A stretch of DNA of 64,000 nucleotides from NCBI RefSeq assembly GCF_011683955.1, contig NZ_JAAQPI010000007.1:328483-392482 (forward strand), given 5' to 3'. Positions 44,758 to 53,013 of this stretch are shown piece after piece (the stretch's first letter is position 1; every line of letters starts with the position of its first letter). The DNA is from Pseudomaricurvus alkylphenolicus (lineage in GTDB: Bacteria > Pseudomonadota > Gammaproteobacteria > Pseudomonadales > Cellvibrionaceae). The notes beneath the pieces are model-generated. The model made no database searches. It saw only the letters and a program-made list of their open reading frames with translations, and had not been told where the DNA came from. Both the position numbers and the translations under genes were made by a program.

Positions 44758-45798
44758 TTAAAACCGTACCCGAGCGCCAACAGTGAGTGATTCCGTATCC
44801 AAAGATACGGGCTCCAGGCGGTAGGGGGGAAGGATTCCCACAAAGGGTTCATCTGGAAAGAAACCGAAAAAGGGGTCTTCCGAAAGTGCAGTCACCGGTT
44901 CGAATACTGGGATCATTTGATCGGTATCCACCTTCAGTTCCTCGTAGCTGACAAAAACAGCAAAAGCCGGAGTGACAAAGTACTCTACGCCGATCCGATA
45001 GGTGTCGGTATCGTCTGCCAGAGCCCTATCTCTGAAATTGACCTTCTCAAACCCCAATACAATCCGCGTGTTGCGGTTAGGGTATGCGGAGAACATAAAG
45101 GAATATTGATCGTTATCCTGCTCCCAGTGGTATTGCTCCTCAGTTTCTCGCGCATAGCCTACGTCCACGGCGTAGTGATAGTCTGAGTACTGTCCGAGGT
45201 GGCGGAATGCCACTGATGCCCTGTCAGTCTCACGATTGGGAGGATCAACGATGTCTGCACAACCAAACCCGGCACAATGAAAACTTCGGAAATCAATATC
45301 GATGTCCTCATCCTTGTGAGCGTAGCCCACCACAAGTGTTGTGGTGTCCCACAAGTATTTCCCGACACTCAGTGAGTATGCATCGGCTTCAATTTCTTCG
45401 GTCTGGTAATCAGATTCCTCACGACTGATACTACCAAAAATCAACCAACCCGATTCCGGATGCACATACCAGCCCGATAGAGCCAGGCCCTGTGCATCAG
45501 CGTCGCCGCTCAAGAAATTCGAAGGGGCATCTACCTGCTGTTCGTTCAAAAGAGCACTAATGCCGCTGGCACGGCTGACAAATGCGGCCTCACTCAGCGG
45601 GTACTCGCCAGCCTCTACTGGATTAAGATAGTAAGTTCCGTACAACTCCAAAGAACGACCGTCGCCAAAAAAGTCATTGGAAGAGACGTCAGTATATTCG
45701 GCACCGACCTCAGCTTGGTATGGGTTGGCCGCGGATAACGCATGTGGGAACAGAGCAGAGACAAATGCGGCGGAATAGAAAAATTCTTTGCGAAGCAT
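44758..45798 (-). CDS. Putative outer membrane porin
   Basis: Encodes 346 aa. A signal peptide (about 1-23, FFYSAAFVSALFPHALSAAN) precedes an amphipathic beta-barrel pattern (alternating aromatic and polar residues, e.g. RIVLGFEKVNF, YRIGVEYFVTPAFAVFVSY), ending in a C-terminal Phe (VGARVRF) as required for outer-membrane insertion. No family name can be given with certainty. It converges with the MaoC operon by a three-base gap, but its transcription is independent. Confidence 0.8.
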   Translation of the reverse strand: MLRKEFFYSAAFVSALFPHALSAANPYQAEVGAEYTDVSSNDFFGDGRSLELYGTYYLNPVEAGEYPLSEAAFVSRASGISALLNEQQVDAPSNFLSGDADAQGLALSGWYVHPESGWLIFGSISREESDYQTEEIEADAYSLSVGKYLWDTTTLVVGYAHKDEDIDIDFRSFHCAGFGCADIVDPPNRETDRASVAFRHLGQYSDYHYAVDVGYARETEEQYHWEQDNDQYSFMFSAYPNRNTRIVLGFEKVNFRDRALADDTDTYRIGVEYFVTPAFAVFVSYEELKVDTDQMIPVFEPVTALSEDPFFGFFPDEPFVGILPPYRLEPVSLDTESLTVGARVRF

Positions 45799-45885
45799 AA
45801 ATATCCTTATTGGGGTCTATATCCTTGTGAGCAACGATTCTACCGGATTTGCCAAGCAGATCGAACCATTTTTTTGCGAGCCAGC

Positions 45886-46449
45886 TTACAGGTAGTTCAC
45901 ATCATGCTTAATCTGGACAAAGTCGTTTGGAAATGCAGCCGCTTGTGCGTTTTCCAATCTGATCTGGTGGTCCAGTTTGCCAAATAACGGGATACCGGAA
46001 CCAAGCAAAACCGGCGCTTTGGTAATGATCATCTCGTTGATCAACTTAAGATTCAAAAACGAAGTGATAACCGCTCCACCATCGACATAAGCGTGTTTGT
46101 GGCCGGCCTGTTCCAGCTTGGACATCAACGCAGGTATCTCACCAGAGTAAAGCTCCACCTTGCCCTTTAGATTCGCTGGAACATCTTTAACGCTTTTGCT
46201 GAGAGCAATAATACGAATGTTACCGTAGGGCCATTGCTCGGGCGTAAGATGAAAGCTGGCCAGCTTCTCCATACAACCGCGCCCCATAATCAGACAATCC
46301 ACCGAGGCGATAAAGCTGTTGAACCCCATATCCGCATGCTCACCCAAATCGACGTTTGGCTTACCGGCGGTATCCAGCCACTCGACGCCACCGTCCGGGG
46401 TGGCAATATAGCCATCCGCACTGGTTGCGATAAATACGGTACACTTCAC
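45886..46449 (-). CDS. Dihydrofolate reductase-like (RibD C-terminal family) protein
   Basis: Encodes 187 aa. RibD-C/DHFR-like fold: CTVFIATSADGYIATPDGG, LIMGRGCMEKL, and HKHAYVDGGAVITSFL (the conserved VDGG near the C-terminal third). Start chosen at GTG 46449 with AGGA eight bases upstream; another GTG in frame lies at 46467. Members are NAD(P)H-dependent reductases of unknown substrate. It is 56 bases downstream of the DUF427 gene on the same strand. Confidence 0.85.
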   Translation of the reverse strand: MKCTVFIATSADGYIATPDGGVEWLDTAGKPNVDLGEHADMGFNSFIASVDCLIMGRGCMEKLASFHLTPEQWPYGNIRIIALSKSVKDVPANLKGKVELYSGEIPALMSKLEQAGHKHAYVDGGAVITSFLNLKLINEMIITKAPVLLGSGIPLFGKLDHQIRLENAQAAAFPNDFVQIKHDVNYL

Positions 46450-46505
46450 ACCCACTTTCCTGAACACTCGCCCTGAAGCTGTCTTTGGCTTTCACCTGGT
46501 TTCAT

Positions 46506-46787
46506 TTATTCAACAACCTCCACGCCACGCCAAAACGCTACCCTGCCCTCAATATGTTTGGCCTTCTCCGTGGTAGCGGGATAGTACCAGGCGGCATCCG
46601 CATTAACCGCCCCGTTAACACTTAGCGAGTAATAGCGCGCATCACCCTTCCAGGGGCAGTGGGATGTTGTGCTGCTTGCTTGAAAGTACTCTTTTTTGAT
46701 TGAGCCTGCAGGGAAGTAATGGTTCGATTCGACGACAACTGTGTCATCGCTCTGCGCCACAATGACGCTATTCCAGATAGCTTTCAT
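46506..46787 (-). CDS. DUF427 family protein
   Basis: Encodes 93 aa. Conserved DUF427 segments are ESNHYFPAGSIKKEYF, CPWKGDARYYSL and AWYYPATTEKAKHIEGRVAFW (parts). Beta-rich, single-domain, function unknown. Start chosen at ATG 46787 with GGAG eight bases upstream; an in-frame ATG at 46805 is less likely. It precedes the DHFR-like gene on the same strand. Confidence 0.85.
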   Translation of the reverse strand: MKAIWNSVIVAQSDDTVVVESNHYFPAGSIKKEYFQASSTTSHCPWKGDARYYSLSVNGAVNADAAWYYPATTEKAKHIEGRVAFWRGVEVVE

Positions 46788-46932
46788 GATAGGGACTCCT
46801 GGCATACATCTCTTTTCGTTTCTGTTTCCCGCTCTTCACTTTGTAGTCACAAAAAGACGTGTATCCAGTTGACCGGTCTTTCGACGTAGTCGTGTTGTTC
46901 ACAGGAAATCATTGCCGGTATGTGCTCTTTCG

Positions 46933-47745
46933 TTAGGACCTCAGTACAGCATAGCTCATAAACCGCTCTACACTTTCCACAAACCGCTCCGGCTCTTCAA
47001 GATGCGGCGCATGGCCTGACTCTGTGAACACCAAGTGCTTCGCATTAGGCATCGCATCCGCAAAGTACTGCCCCGACTCCGTCTCATACAGCTGACTTTT
47101 GGCGCCGGAGATAATCAATGCCGGGCACTGAATATCCGGCAAAAACTTTCGAAAATCCTGTTGCGACATCGATTCCCAAAACCGGGCCAGCAGTTGCGGA
47201 TTGTTTTGCTGGGTTTCCTGGTTGACCCACTCCTGCCTGGGGTGGGGTTCATCGTCGTCATCCGCGCCGCCATTGGTGGCGAAAATCGCTTCTGCCGTGT
47301 ATTGCGCTTTTTTGGGCCAGCTGGTTTCTATCGCCGCGATCAGCGACAGGTTGTTGGTGTGATTGAGACCGGACTTGAGGCCCAGAGTCCAGTTTTCGGT
47401 ATTCAGAATCCTTGGGCTCATGTCTTCTATAACGATGCCTGCCACTTTGGCCAGGCCGTGGCGTTGCAGGTAGCTCAGCAAAACGTGAGCGCCCATGGAC
47501 CAGCCGCAAAATACCGCTTTTTCGATGCTTTGGCGCTGTAGATAGTCGTGCAGCCAGTCGCCCAGGTATTCGATGGAGGCAGTTTCCGGTACGCAGGGCT
47601 GGCCGCGATGGCCGGGCAGGTCCGGTGTAAGTACCTGTCGTTGCTCGGAAAAACGCTCGGCCACCTCGGCAAAGTAACCGCTGTGTGCCGACCATCCGTG
47701 TATTAACACCAGAGGCAGATTGGGCTTGCTGATCGCGCTCTTCAC
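46933..47745 (-). CDS. Alpha/beta hydrolase, BioH-like
   Basis: Encodes 270 aa. Begins LPLVLIHGWSAHSGYF (oxyanion HGW), nucleophile GWSMGA, Asp in LIISGAKSQLYE region and His in ESGHAPHLEEPE. This pattern matches BioH (pimeloyl-ACP methyl ester esterase). The biotin genes are not in the window, so BioH is only one possibility among esterases. Starts with GTG and a weak binding site. It is divergent from the TonB receptor at 48080. Confidence 0.75.
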   Translation of the reverse strand: MKSAISKPNLPLVLIHGWSAHSGYFAEVAERFSEQRQVLTPDLPGHRGQPCVPETASIEYLGDWLHDYLQRQSIEKAVFCGWSMGAHVLLSYLQRHGLAKVAGIVIEDMSPRILNTENWTLGLKSGLNHTNNLSLIAAIETSWPKKAQYTAEAIFATNGGADDDDEPHPRQEWVNQETQQNNPQLLARFWESMSQQDFRKFLPDIQCPALIISGAKSQLYETESGQYFADAMPNAKHLVFTESGHAPHLEEPERFVESVERFMSYAVLRS

Positions 47746-47821
47746 CTTCGTTATCGCCTTTGTTTACCAAACGTTACCGACTCGGTCGCTTAAAAATATG
47801 GCCATTAAATGTGCAAAAGGG

Positions 47822-47849
47822 TTGACGACCATGGGATGCACTATATAAT
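47822..47849 (+). promoter_or_regulatory. Strong sigma-70 promoter for the TonB receptor
   Basis: TTGACG (47822-47827) and TATAAT (47844-47849) with a 16-base spacer. Near-consensus. It drives the receptor gene 230 bases downstream. Confidence 0.8.
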
Positions 47850-47881
47850 CAACTGAAACATGAATCAACTGTCATGTTGAT
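47848..47881. promoter_or_regulatory. Palindromic operator overlapping the TonB receptor promoter
   Basis: Outer ATCAAC ... GTTGAT (47848-47853, 47876-47881) and inner AACATGA ... TCATGTT (47857-47863, 47872-47878). It covers the -10 end and transcription start, as expected for a repressor site. No regulator gene is nearby, so the binding protein is unknown. Confidence 0.6.
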
Positions 47882-48079
47882 CTCGAAGACGGCGCCACAT
47901 TCTGTCCAGATCCAATCGATGGAAATATGCGCGCTACAGAGAAATGTGCCATTCTGCAGAAGTTGGGCAGCAGATCAGGCACAGGGAAAACTTAATGGTT
48001 ATTAGAAAATTACTTTAAATAACGGGACCTTTATTCGAGCGGAAACAGCCGCCAGCAGAATAAAGCACGGGAGAAAACC

Positions 48080-50296
48080 ATGAAGAAGCCAACACCTATC
48101 CACAGCAAGTTGTCGCTCGCCATCTCGGGCGTTTTGACGGCAGGCTTACTGGGCTCTGCACCAGTGATCCACGCCGAAAAAGCCTTTGTGATGGAAGAGA
48201 TTGTCGTTTCGGCCCGTCGCCGCGACGAGTCGCAGCAGGACGTGCCAATTTCCATGACATCCTACAGCGGAGATGCCCTGAGCAAGAGCGGTGCCCCCGA
48301 TATTGTGCAGGTGGCGGAGTCCGTACCCAACACCACCTTGAAGGTGTCGCGCGGTACCAATACCACCATTACCGCCTTTATCCGTGGCGTGGGCCAACAG
48401 GACCCTGTCGCCGGTTTTGAGGCGGGTGTCGGTATCTATATCGATGATGTTTACCTGAACCGCCCACAAGGTGCCGTGCTGGATGTGTATGAGGTCGAGC
48501 GCATCGAAGTATTGCGTGGCCCGCAGGGTACGCTGTATGGCCGCAACACCATCGGCGGCGCCATTAAATACGTGACCAAGCGGTTGTCTGACGAGCCCAC
48601 CATGAAGATCAAAGGTTCTTTGGGCACACACAATCAGCGGGATCTGGTCATTAGCGGCAGCATGCCGTTGAGCGACAATGTGCGCGTCGGCGGCTCAGTA
48701 GCGTCCTTCCAGCGCGACGGATTTGGTGAAAATCAATTTACCGGTGACGAGCATTACGATAAGGATATTATGGCCTACCGTGGCAGCTTTGAATGGGACG
48801 TTACGGACAACTTCCAGATTCGCGCCAATGTTGACTACAGTGACGACGAGTCCAGCCCCAAGGGCGGCCACCGTCTGACCGCCGCGCCGGGCTATCCGAT
48901 TCTATCGGACGTTTTTGATACCCGTGCCGGTATTACGGAAACCGGACTGGTTCGTAGTAACGACGTAGAGCAAAGCGGCGGCGCGCTGACCATGGAATGG
49001 CAGGTCAGCGAAGCAATCACCTTAAAGTCCGTCAGCTCCTATCGCGAAGATCGCACCGAATCGCCCATCGACTTCGATAGCCTGCCCGGTAATTCCTTTG
49101 ATGTGCCGGTGGTGTACGACAACGAGCAGCTGAGCCAGGAATTTCAGATCGCGTTTGAAGGGGATAAGGTTCGTGGTATTGCCGGAGTTTACTATCTGGA
49201 GGCCAACGCGTTTAATGCCTTCGATGTGATTCTGGGGCAGTTCGGCATCACCTCCTTTACTCTGGGCGATGTGGATACCGAAACCTGGGCGGCGTTCGCC
49301 GATGTGGACATCGACCTGAGTGATACCCTGACTCTGTCACTGGGTGGCCGTTACACCGAAGACAAACGCGACGTTGAAGTGATTCGGACGGTTTATGGTG
49401 GTCTGTCTTCGCCTTACTTCAGTGGCGGCGACCTGGGTGTTGACCCGTTCGAGGGTTCACGCACTGACAGCGAGTTTACGCCTCGCGCCAGCATCAGCTG
49501 GCAGCCGGACCCCGACCTGCATTACTACGCCTCTTACAGCATGGGCTTTAAGGGCGGCGGTTTTGACCCACGGGGCGACTACTCCAACACCGAAGTACAC
49601 GAAGGGTTTGACCCGGAAACCGTTGATGCCTATGAGCTTGGCATTAAAGCCAACCTGCTGGAAGGCCGCCTGATCACCAATGTGGCGCTGTTCTACAGCG
49701 ATTACACGGATGTTCAGATCCCCGGTTCGGTTGCCATCGATAATGACGGCGACGGCGTGGACGACGATTTTGCCGGTACCGTAACCAACGCCGGCGAAGG
49801 CGAGATCAGCGGTGTGGAGCTGGAGTTGACGGCTTACGTGACGGAATCCCTGCGTTCCAATCTGGCGCTGGGTTACATCAATGCCGACTTTAAAGAATGG
49901 ATTGTGGACGGAGATGATATCTCTGACGGTAAAGTGTTTCAAAACACACCGGAGTGGACCGCCGCCTTCTCACTGTCTTACAGCACCGACATGAACCTGG
50001 GCGATATGGGCGGTGAACTGAATCTGCTGGGCTCCGTCTCTTACCGCAGCGAAACCCATCAGTTTGAAGACCCCAACGAGCTGTTGGACCAGGACAGTTA
50101 CAGCCTGGTGAATGCCAGCGTGACCTGGACTTCGGATGATGACCGCTGGCAGGTTGGCCTGCACGGTAAGAACCTGGGCGACAAAGAGTACAAGGTTGCC
50201 GGGTACAACTTCCCGACGCTGGGTGAAGGCGGCACAGTTACCGCGTTTTACGGTAACCCACGTACCGTTACCGGGTCAGTTACCTATTCGTTTTAA
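48080..50296 (+). CDS. TonB-dependent outer membrane receptor
   Basis: Encodes 738 aa. Signal peptide (about 1-32), TonB-box region MEEIVVSARRRDESQQDVPI, plug motifs IRGVGQQDPVAGF and VERIEVLRGPQGTLYGRN, and barrel ending in VTYSF. It is of the same broad class as the receptor at 9538. It stands alone downstream of a near-consensus promoter with a palindromic operator, and a strong terminator follows. Imported substrate unknown. Confidence 0.92.
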   Translation: MKKPTPIHSKLSLAISGVLTAGLLGSAPVIHAEKAFVMEEIVVSARRRDESQQDVPISMTSYSGDALSKSGAPDIVQVAESVPNTTLKVSRGTNTTITAFIRGVGQQDPVAGFEAGVGIYIDDVYLNRPQGAVLDVYEVERIEVLRGPQGTLYGRNTIGGAIKYVTKRLSDEPTMKIKGSLGTHNQRDLVISGSMPLSDNVRVGGSVASFQRDGFGENQFTGDEHYDKDIMAYRGSFEWDVTDNFQIRANVDYSDDESSPKGGHRLTAAPGYPILSDVFDTRAGITETGLVRSNDVEQSGGALTMEWQVSEAITLKSVSSYREDRTESPIDFDSLPGNSFDVPVVYDNEQLSQEFQIAFEGDKVRGIAGVYYLEANAFNAFDVILGQFGITSFTLGDVDTETWAAFADVDIDLSDTLTLSLGGRYTEDKRDVEVIRTVYGGLSSPYFSGGDLGVDPFEGSRTDSEFTPRASISWQPDPDLHYYASYSMGFKGGGFDPRGDYSNTEVHEGFDPETVDAYELGIKANLLEGRLITNVALFYSDYTDVQIPGSVAIDNDGDGVDDDFAGTVTNAGEGEISGVELELTAYVTESLRSNLALGYINADFKEWIVDGDDISDGKVFQNTPEWTAAFSLSYSTDMNLGDMGGELNLLGSVSYRSETHQFEDPNELLDQDSYSLVNASVTWTSDDDRWQVGLHGKNLGDKEYKVAGYNFPTLGEGGTVTAFYGNPRTVTGSVTYSF

Positions 50297-50324
50297 TTGA
50301 CGCTATTGGCTAGCGTTCCTCATT

Positions 50325-50356
50325 GCCCCCAGCGCTTAAGCGCTGGGGGCTTTTTT
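50325..50356 (+). terminator. Rho-independent terminator after the TonB receptor
   Basis: Ten-base stem GCCCCCAGCG-CTTAAG-CGCTGGGGGC (50325-50350), then TTTTTT (50351-50356). It lies 28 bases after the stop. Confidence 0.92.
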
Positions 50357-50432
50357 GTGCCTACCGGCGGTCGCTGAGACAGCTCTGTGCAGGCGGGAAA
50401 GACGCTGGAATAAGATTACTGGTTGGGCATAG

Positions 50433-51254
50433 TTAACAACAAGATGCTCGTCGCTTATCTTCGGCAGACGGAACTCTGGAACAGCAGCTATTGCCAGTTT
50501 GTATTGTCGCCGCAGGCATTACTTGCTCGATATTTGCCGGACTTGCAGAGCTTGCCGCACCGCTGCCTTCAACTATCGCTGCTTGCGCTGCTGCAGGTTC
50601 CGATGATTTGTTTTCACTAAAACGCTCTGTGAGGTAGTCACTGTGATCGCGCATTAGCACTGTGGTCTTAAACAGCTCTTCCAGCACATCAATCACACGA
50701 TCGCGAAAGGCTGAATCCCTAAGCTTGCCGTTCTCATCAAACTCCTGCCAGGCTTTGGCAATCGACGATTGATTGGGGATCGTAAACATCCGCATCCAAC
50801 GCCCCAAAACACGCAGGGCGTTCACCACGTTAAACGACTGCGACCCGCCGGAGATTTGCATCACGGCCAGCGTTTTGCCTTGAGTCGCTCTAACCGCCGA
50901 CTGATCCAATGGCAGCCAATCGATCTGATTCTTGAACACGGCGGAAATATTGCCGTGAATCTCCGGGCTGATCCATACCTGCCCTTCTGACCAGGCCGAC
51001 CACTCCCTCAGCTGAACCACCTTGGGATGATGCACCTGTTCCGCGTCGAACATTGGCAAACCTTCTGCGTCATACAAACGCACATCCGCACCGAAGTGCT
51101 TAAGTACCTCAACCACCTCATTGGCTAGCAGGCGGGTATAGGAGTCGGCTCTTAGTGAACCGAACAACACCAATATACGCGGTGCGTGTTGAGGCTTTTG
51201 ATCGCTTTGGTCCAGGCGTTTGATAACGGCTTCAGTATTGAGATTTGGCAACAT
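50433..51254 (-). CDS. arsH: ArsH-type NADPH-dependent FMN reductase with Cys-rich tail
   Basis: Encodes 273 aa. ArsH hallmarks: [18 protein letters not shown] (FMN phosphate loop), [21 protein letters not shown], and [21 protein letters not shown] with TIPNQSS (quoted separately). ArsH oxidises trivalent methylarsenicals to pentavalent forms with FMN and NADPH. The usual family ends near 235 aa; here an additional tail of roughly 40 residues contains two CC pairs (NSCCSR, ASCC at the end). The tail may bind arsenic, which is inference. It lies downstream of arsR after a hairpin terminator. Confidence 0.9.
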   Translation of the reverse strand: MLPNLNTEAVIKRLDQSDQKPQHAPRILVLFGSLRADSYTRLLANEVVEVLKHFGADVRLYDAEGLPMFDAEQVHHPKVVQLREWSAWSEGQVWISPEIHGNISAVFKNQIDWLPLDQSAVRATQGKTLAVMQISGGSQSFNVVNALRVLGRWMRMFTIPNQSSIAKAWQEFDENGKLRDSAFRDRVIDVLEELFKTTVLMRDHSDYLTERFSENKSSEPAAAQAAIVEGSGAASSASPANIEQVMPAATIQTGNSCCSRVPSAEDKRRASCC

Positions 51255-51293
51255 AATAATCCTATAGTTCTAGAAAGATGGAAATATTAAGTC

Positions 51294-51318
51294 AAAATAA
51301 AAGGCTCAATAATGAGCC
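51294..51318 (-). terminator. Rho-independent terminator between arsR and arsH (minus strand)
   Basis: Read on the minus strand: GGCTCATTATTGAGCC (51303-51318) followed by TTTTATTTT (51294-51302). A second stem, CCCTCGG ... CCGAGGG (51332-51351), lies directly after the arsR stop. arsH therefore lies after a terminator and may use read-through or its own promoter; no good promoter was seen. Confidence 0.75.
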
Positions 51319-51351
51319 CCTAGACATTTGGCCCTCGGTTATTGCCGAGGG

Positions 51352-51651
51352 TTAATCACAGCAGTCCTGATCGCGGCAACACTCCTCCAGCAGATAACCC
51401 ACCAGACCGGTTAACGCCGGCAGGCACGCCTCACAACGCAATACACGGCCCTCGCGCTTTTGCACCATTAACCCTGCGCTGACCAACCGGGTAATGTGGT
51501 GAGACAACGTAGAACCAGGCACGCCCAGCTCCTTTTGAATCTCGCTGACGGCGAGCCCTTCCATACCGGCCTTAACCAGCAGGCGGTAAATCGCCAGGCG
51601 AGTACTGTGGCCGAGTTCAGCCAGCTTTTTTACTGCATCTTCGTGTTCCAT
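51352..51651 (-). CDS. arsR: ArsR family repressor with C-terminal Cys cluster
   Basis: Encodes 99 aa. Winged helix: LGHSTRLAIYRLLVKAGMEGLAVSEIQ and VPGSTLSHHITRLVSAGLM (parts). It lacks the ELCVCDL box of the E. coli type; instead Cys pairs sit at the C-terminus (C91, C92, C97, C98; also C73, C76), like ArsR of Acidithiobacillus ferrooxidans, which binds As(III) through C-terminal Cys. Start chosen at ATG 51651; a longer frame is less likely. It has an inverted operator upstream and arsH downstream. Confidence 0.85.
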   Translation of the reverse strand: MEHEDAVKKLAELGHSTRLAIYRLLVKAGMEGLAVSEIQKELGVPGSTLSHHITRLVSAGLMVQKREGRVLRCEACLPALTGLVGYLLEECCRDQDCCD

Positions 51652-51688
51652 GGGGGCACTATAGCGCCGTCCAAAAGTCATTGCAACT

Positions 51689-51712
51689 ATATTTCTAAAA
51701 TTATCGAAATAT
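51689..51712. promoter_or_regulatory. Palindromic ArsR operator
   Basis: ATATTTC (51689-51695) ... GAAATAT (51706-51712) with a 10-base centre, in the 83-base gap upstream of arsR. AT-rich dyads of this form are typical ArsR family sites, so autoregulation is likely. Confidence 0.6.
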
Positions 51713-51734
51713 AAGATATTGCCAACTTCAACCG

Positions 51735-52745
51735 CTAGCTGTTGTCGTGGCGCCACTGCGCTGGAGTAACCCCCATTTCCTTTTTAAAACTTCGATAAAA
51801 ACTGGAAAGATCCTGATAGCCGGCCAGCTCAGAGATGCTTTTGATGGGGGTATCAGAGTGACCGAGTAAGTCCATCGCCTTTCGCAATCGATGCCTGGAA
51901 AGCACTTCGCGGTAGGTAGTGCCCTCTTTACTGAGTTGGTATCGCAACTTTCGGGGCGAAAATATCAAAATGGTCGCCATCTCGTCGAGTGAAGGGTAGC
52001 TATCCACTTCATCCAACAGACTGAAGATTCTGTTTGTTAGCGCTTCCCTCGTAAACAGACTGTCTTGAATTGATTGGCAGGCACGAATAAAAGAAGTCTT
52101 TGAGATTTCATCTCTACTTTGCAGCTTGGTCTGCATCAGCGATTTGGGAATAATGAGCTTAGAGTGTTTCTGATCGAACGCGATATCCGCTGAAAGATAC
52201 TCTTGATAGCTACGCAATAGACTGCAATCAGGTATCGAAAAATGAAAATGAACTGTTATGCCATCAGCACCAATGTGCAACAAATCCATTATGGATTGAA
52301 CCAATACCATTGAAAATACTTGTAAATCAAACTGGCTAAAGGCTGCATGAGCTTCAGATACCGCCGGGCAAATATGAACCGAGTCGCCCTCTTCCCAAGT
52401 GTGGAATTCGTTGGGGAAAAAGCCATTTCTGTAGCATATCGCCAGTTCTAAAGACTCTGCCAGTGTATCACAGCTCATCATAGCAGCTCCCAAGGGGCCC
52501 ATATTCGTGAGTGTTACATTCCGTCCGAACTTGAGTCCCAATACCGGGTCACTTGCATAATGAACAGCGAGCTTGCAGGCTGATTTGAAATCCTCTTCTG
52601 CAATAAACTCGGAGGGGTCTTTCGGTAAATTCACATCATGGTCTTGCCAAAACGTAATGGCATCAAGCCCGTGTTCTTGATCAATTAAATCAGCGAGTTT
52701 GTAGAGGTGTTTTACCGGTACAAAGTGTGTCATCGCAACAGCCAT
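51735..52745 (-). CDS. AraC family regulator, divergent from the P450 operon
   Basis: Encodes 336 aa. N-terminal arabinose-binding-like sensor (LYKLADLIDQEHGLDAITFW region to about 200) and C-terminal AraC domain with LDEMATILIFSPRKLRYQL and IKSISELAGYQDLSSFYRSFKKEMG (parts), ending GVTPAQWRHDNS. It is divergent from the P450 gene (start 53014) with about 270 bases between, so it is the likely activator of the P450, ferredoxin, Gfa-fusion and TonB genes. The arsR operator lies just 3' of it. Confidence 0.9.
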   Translation of the reverse strand: MAVAMTHFVPVKHLYKLADLIDQEHGLDAITFWQDHDVNLPKDPSEFIAEEDFKSACKLAVHYASDPVLGLKFGRNVTLTNMGPLGAAMMSCDTLAESLELAICYRNGFFPNEFHTWEEGDSVHICPAVSEAHAAFSQFDLQVFSMVLVQSIMDLLHIGADGITVHFHFSIPDCSLLRSYQEYLSADIAFDQKHSKLIIPKSLMQTKLQSRDEISKTSFIRACQSIQDSLFTREALTNRIFSLLDEVDSYPSLDEMATILIFSPRKLRYQLSKEGTTYREVLSRHRLRKAMDLLGHSDTPIKSISELAGYQDLSSFYRSFKKEMGVTPAQWRHDNS

Positions 52746-53013
52746 CGCCCTTCTTCAGCAACTTGATAGACAGAGATCCCCAGGTCCTTTTTGTCGCTAG
52801 CAAGCGATTCCACCTCAGCGGAGAACAAAGCCAGTTTGGCACATTATTCATTCTCTTTTTGCTCGCAAGACCCGGTTTTGTCAGAAATGCTAAAAGATTA
52901 GCCCATTCAGCAATAAATCTACAGTCCACTTCCAATTAAGCTTTCTCTCCATGCTCGATAAATACGCTCTGGCACGGAAAGATGCCACTTATATATTCAG
53001 TAAGGTGAATCGA

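Larger units (their letters stand above)
47746..48079. other. Regulatory spacer between BioH-like gene and TonB receptor
   Basis: 334 bases without a gene. It holds the strong plus-strand promoter and palindromic operator listed separately, giving a 5' leader of about 225 bases for the receptor mRNA. In the leader (47880-48079) I recognise no riboswitch. Confidence 0.5.
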
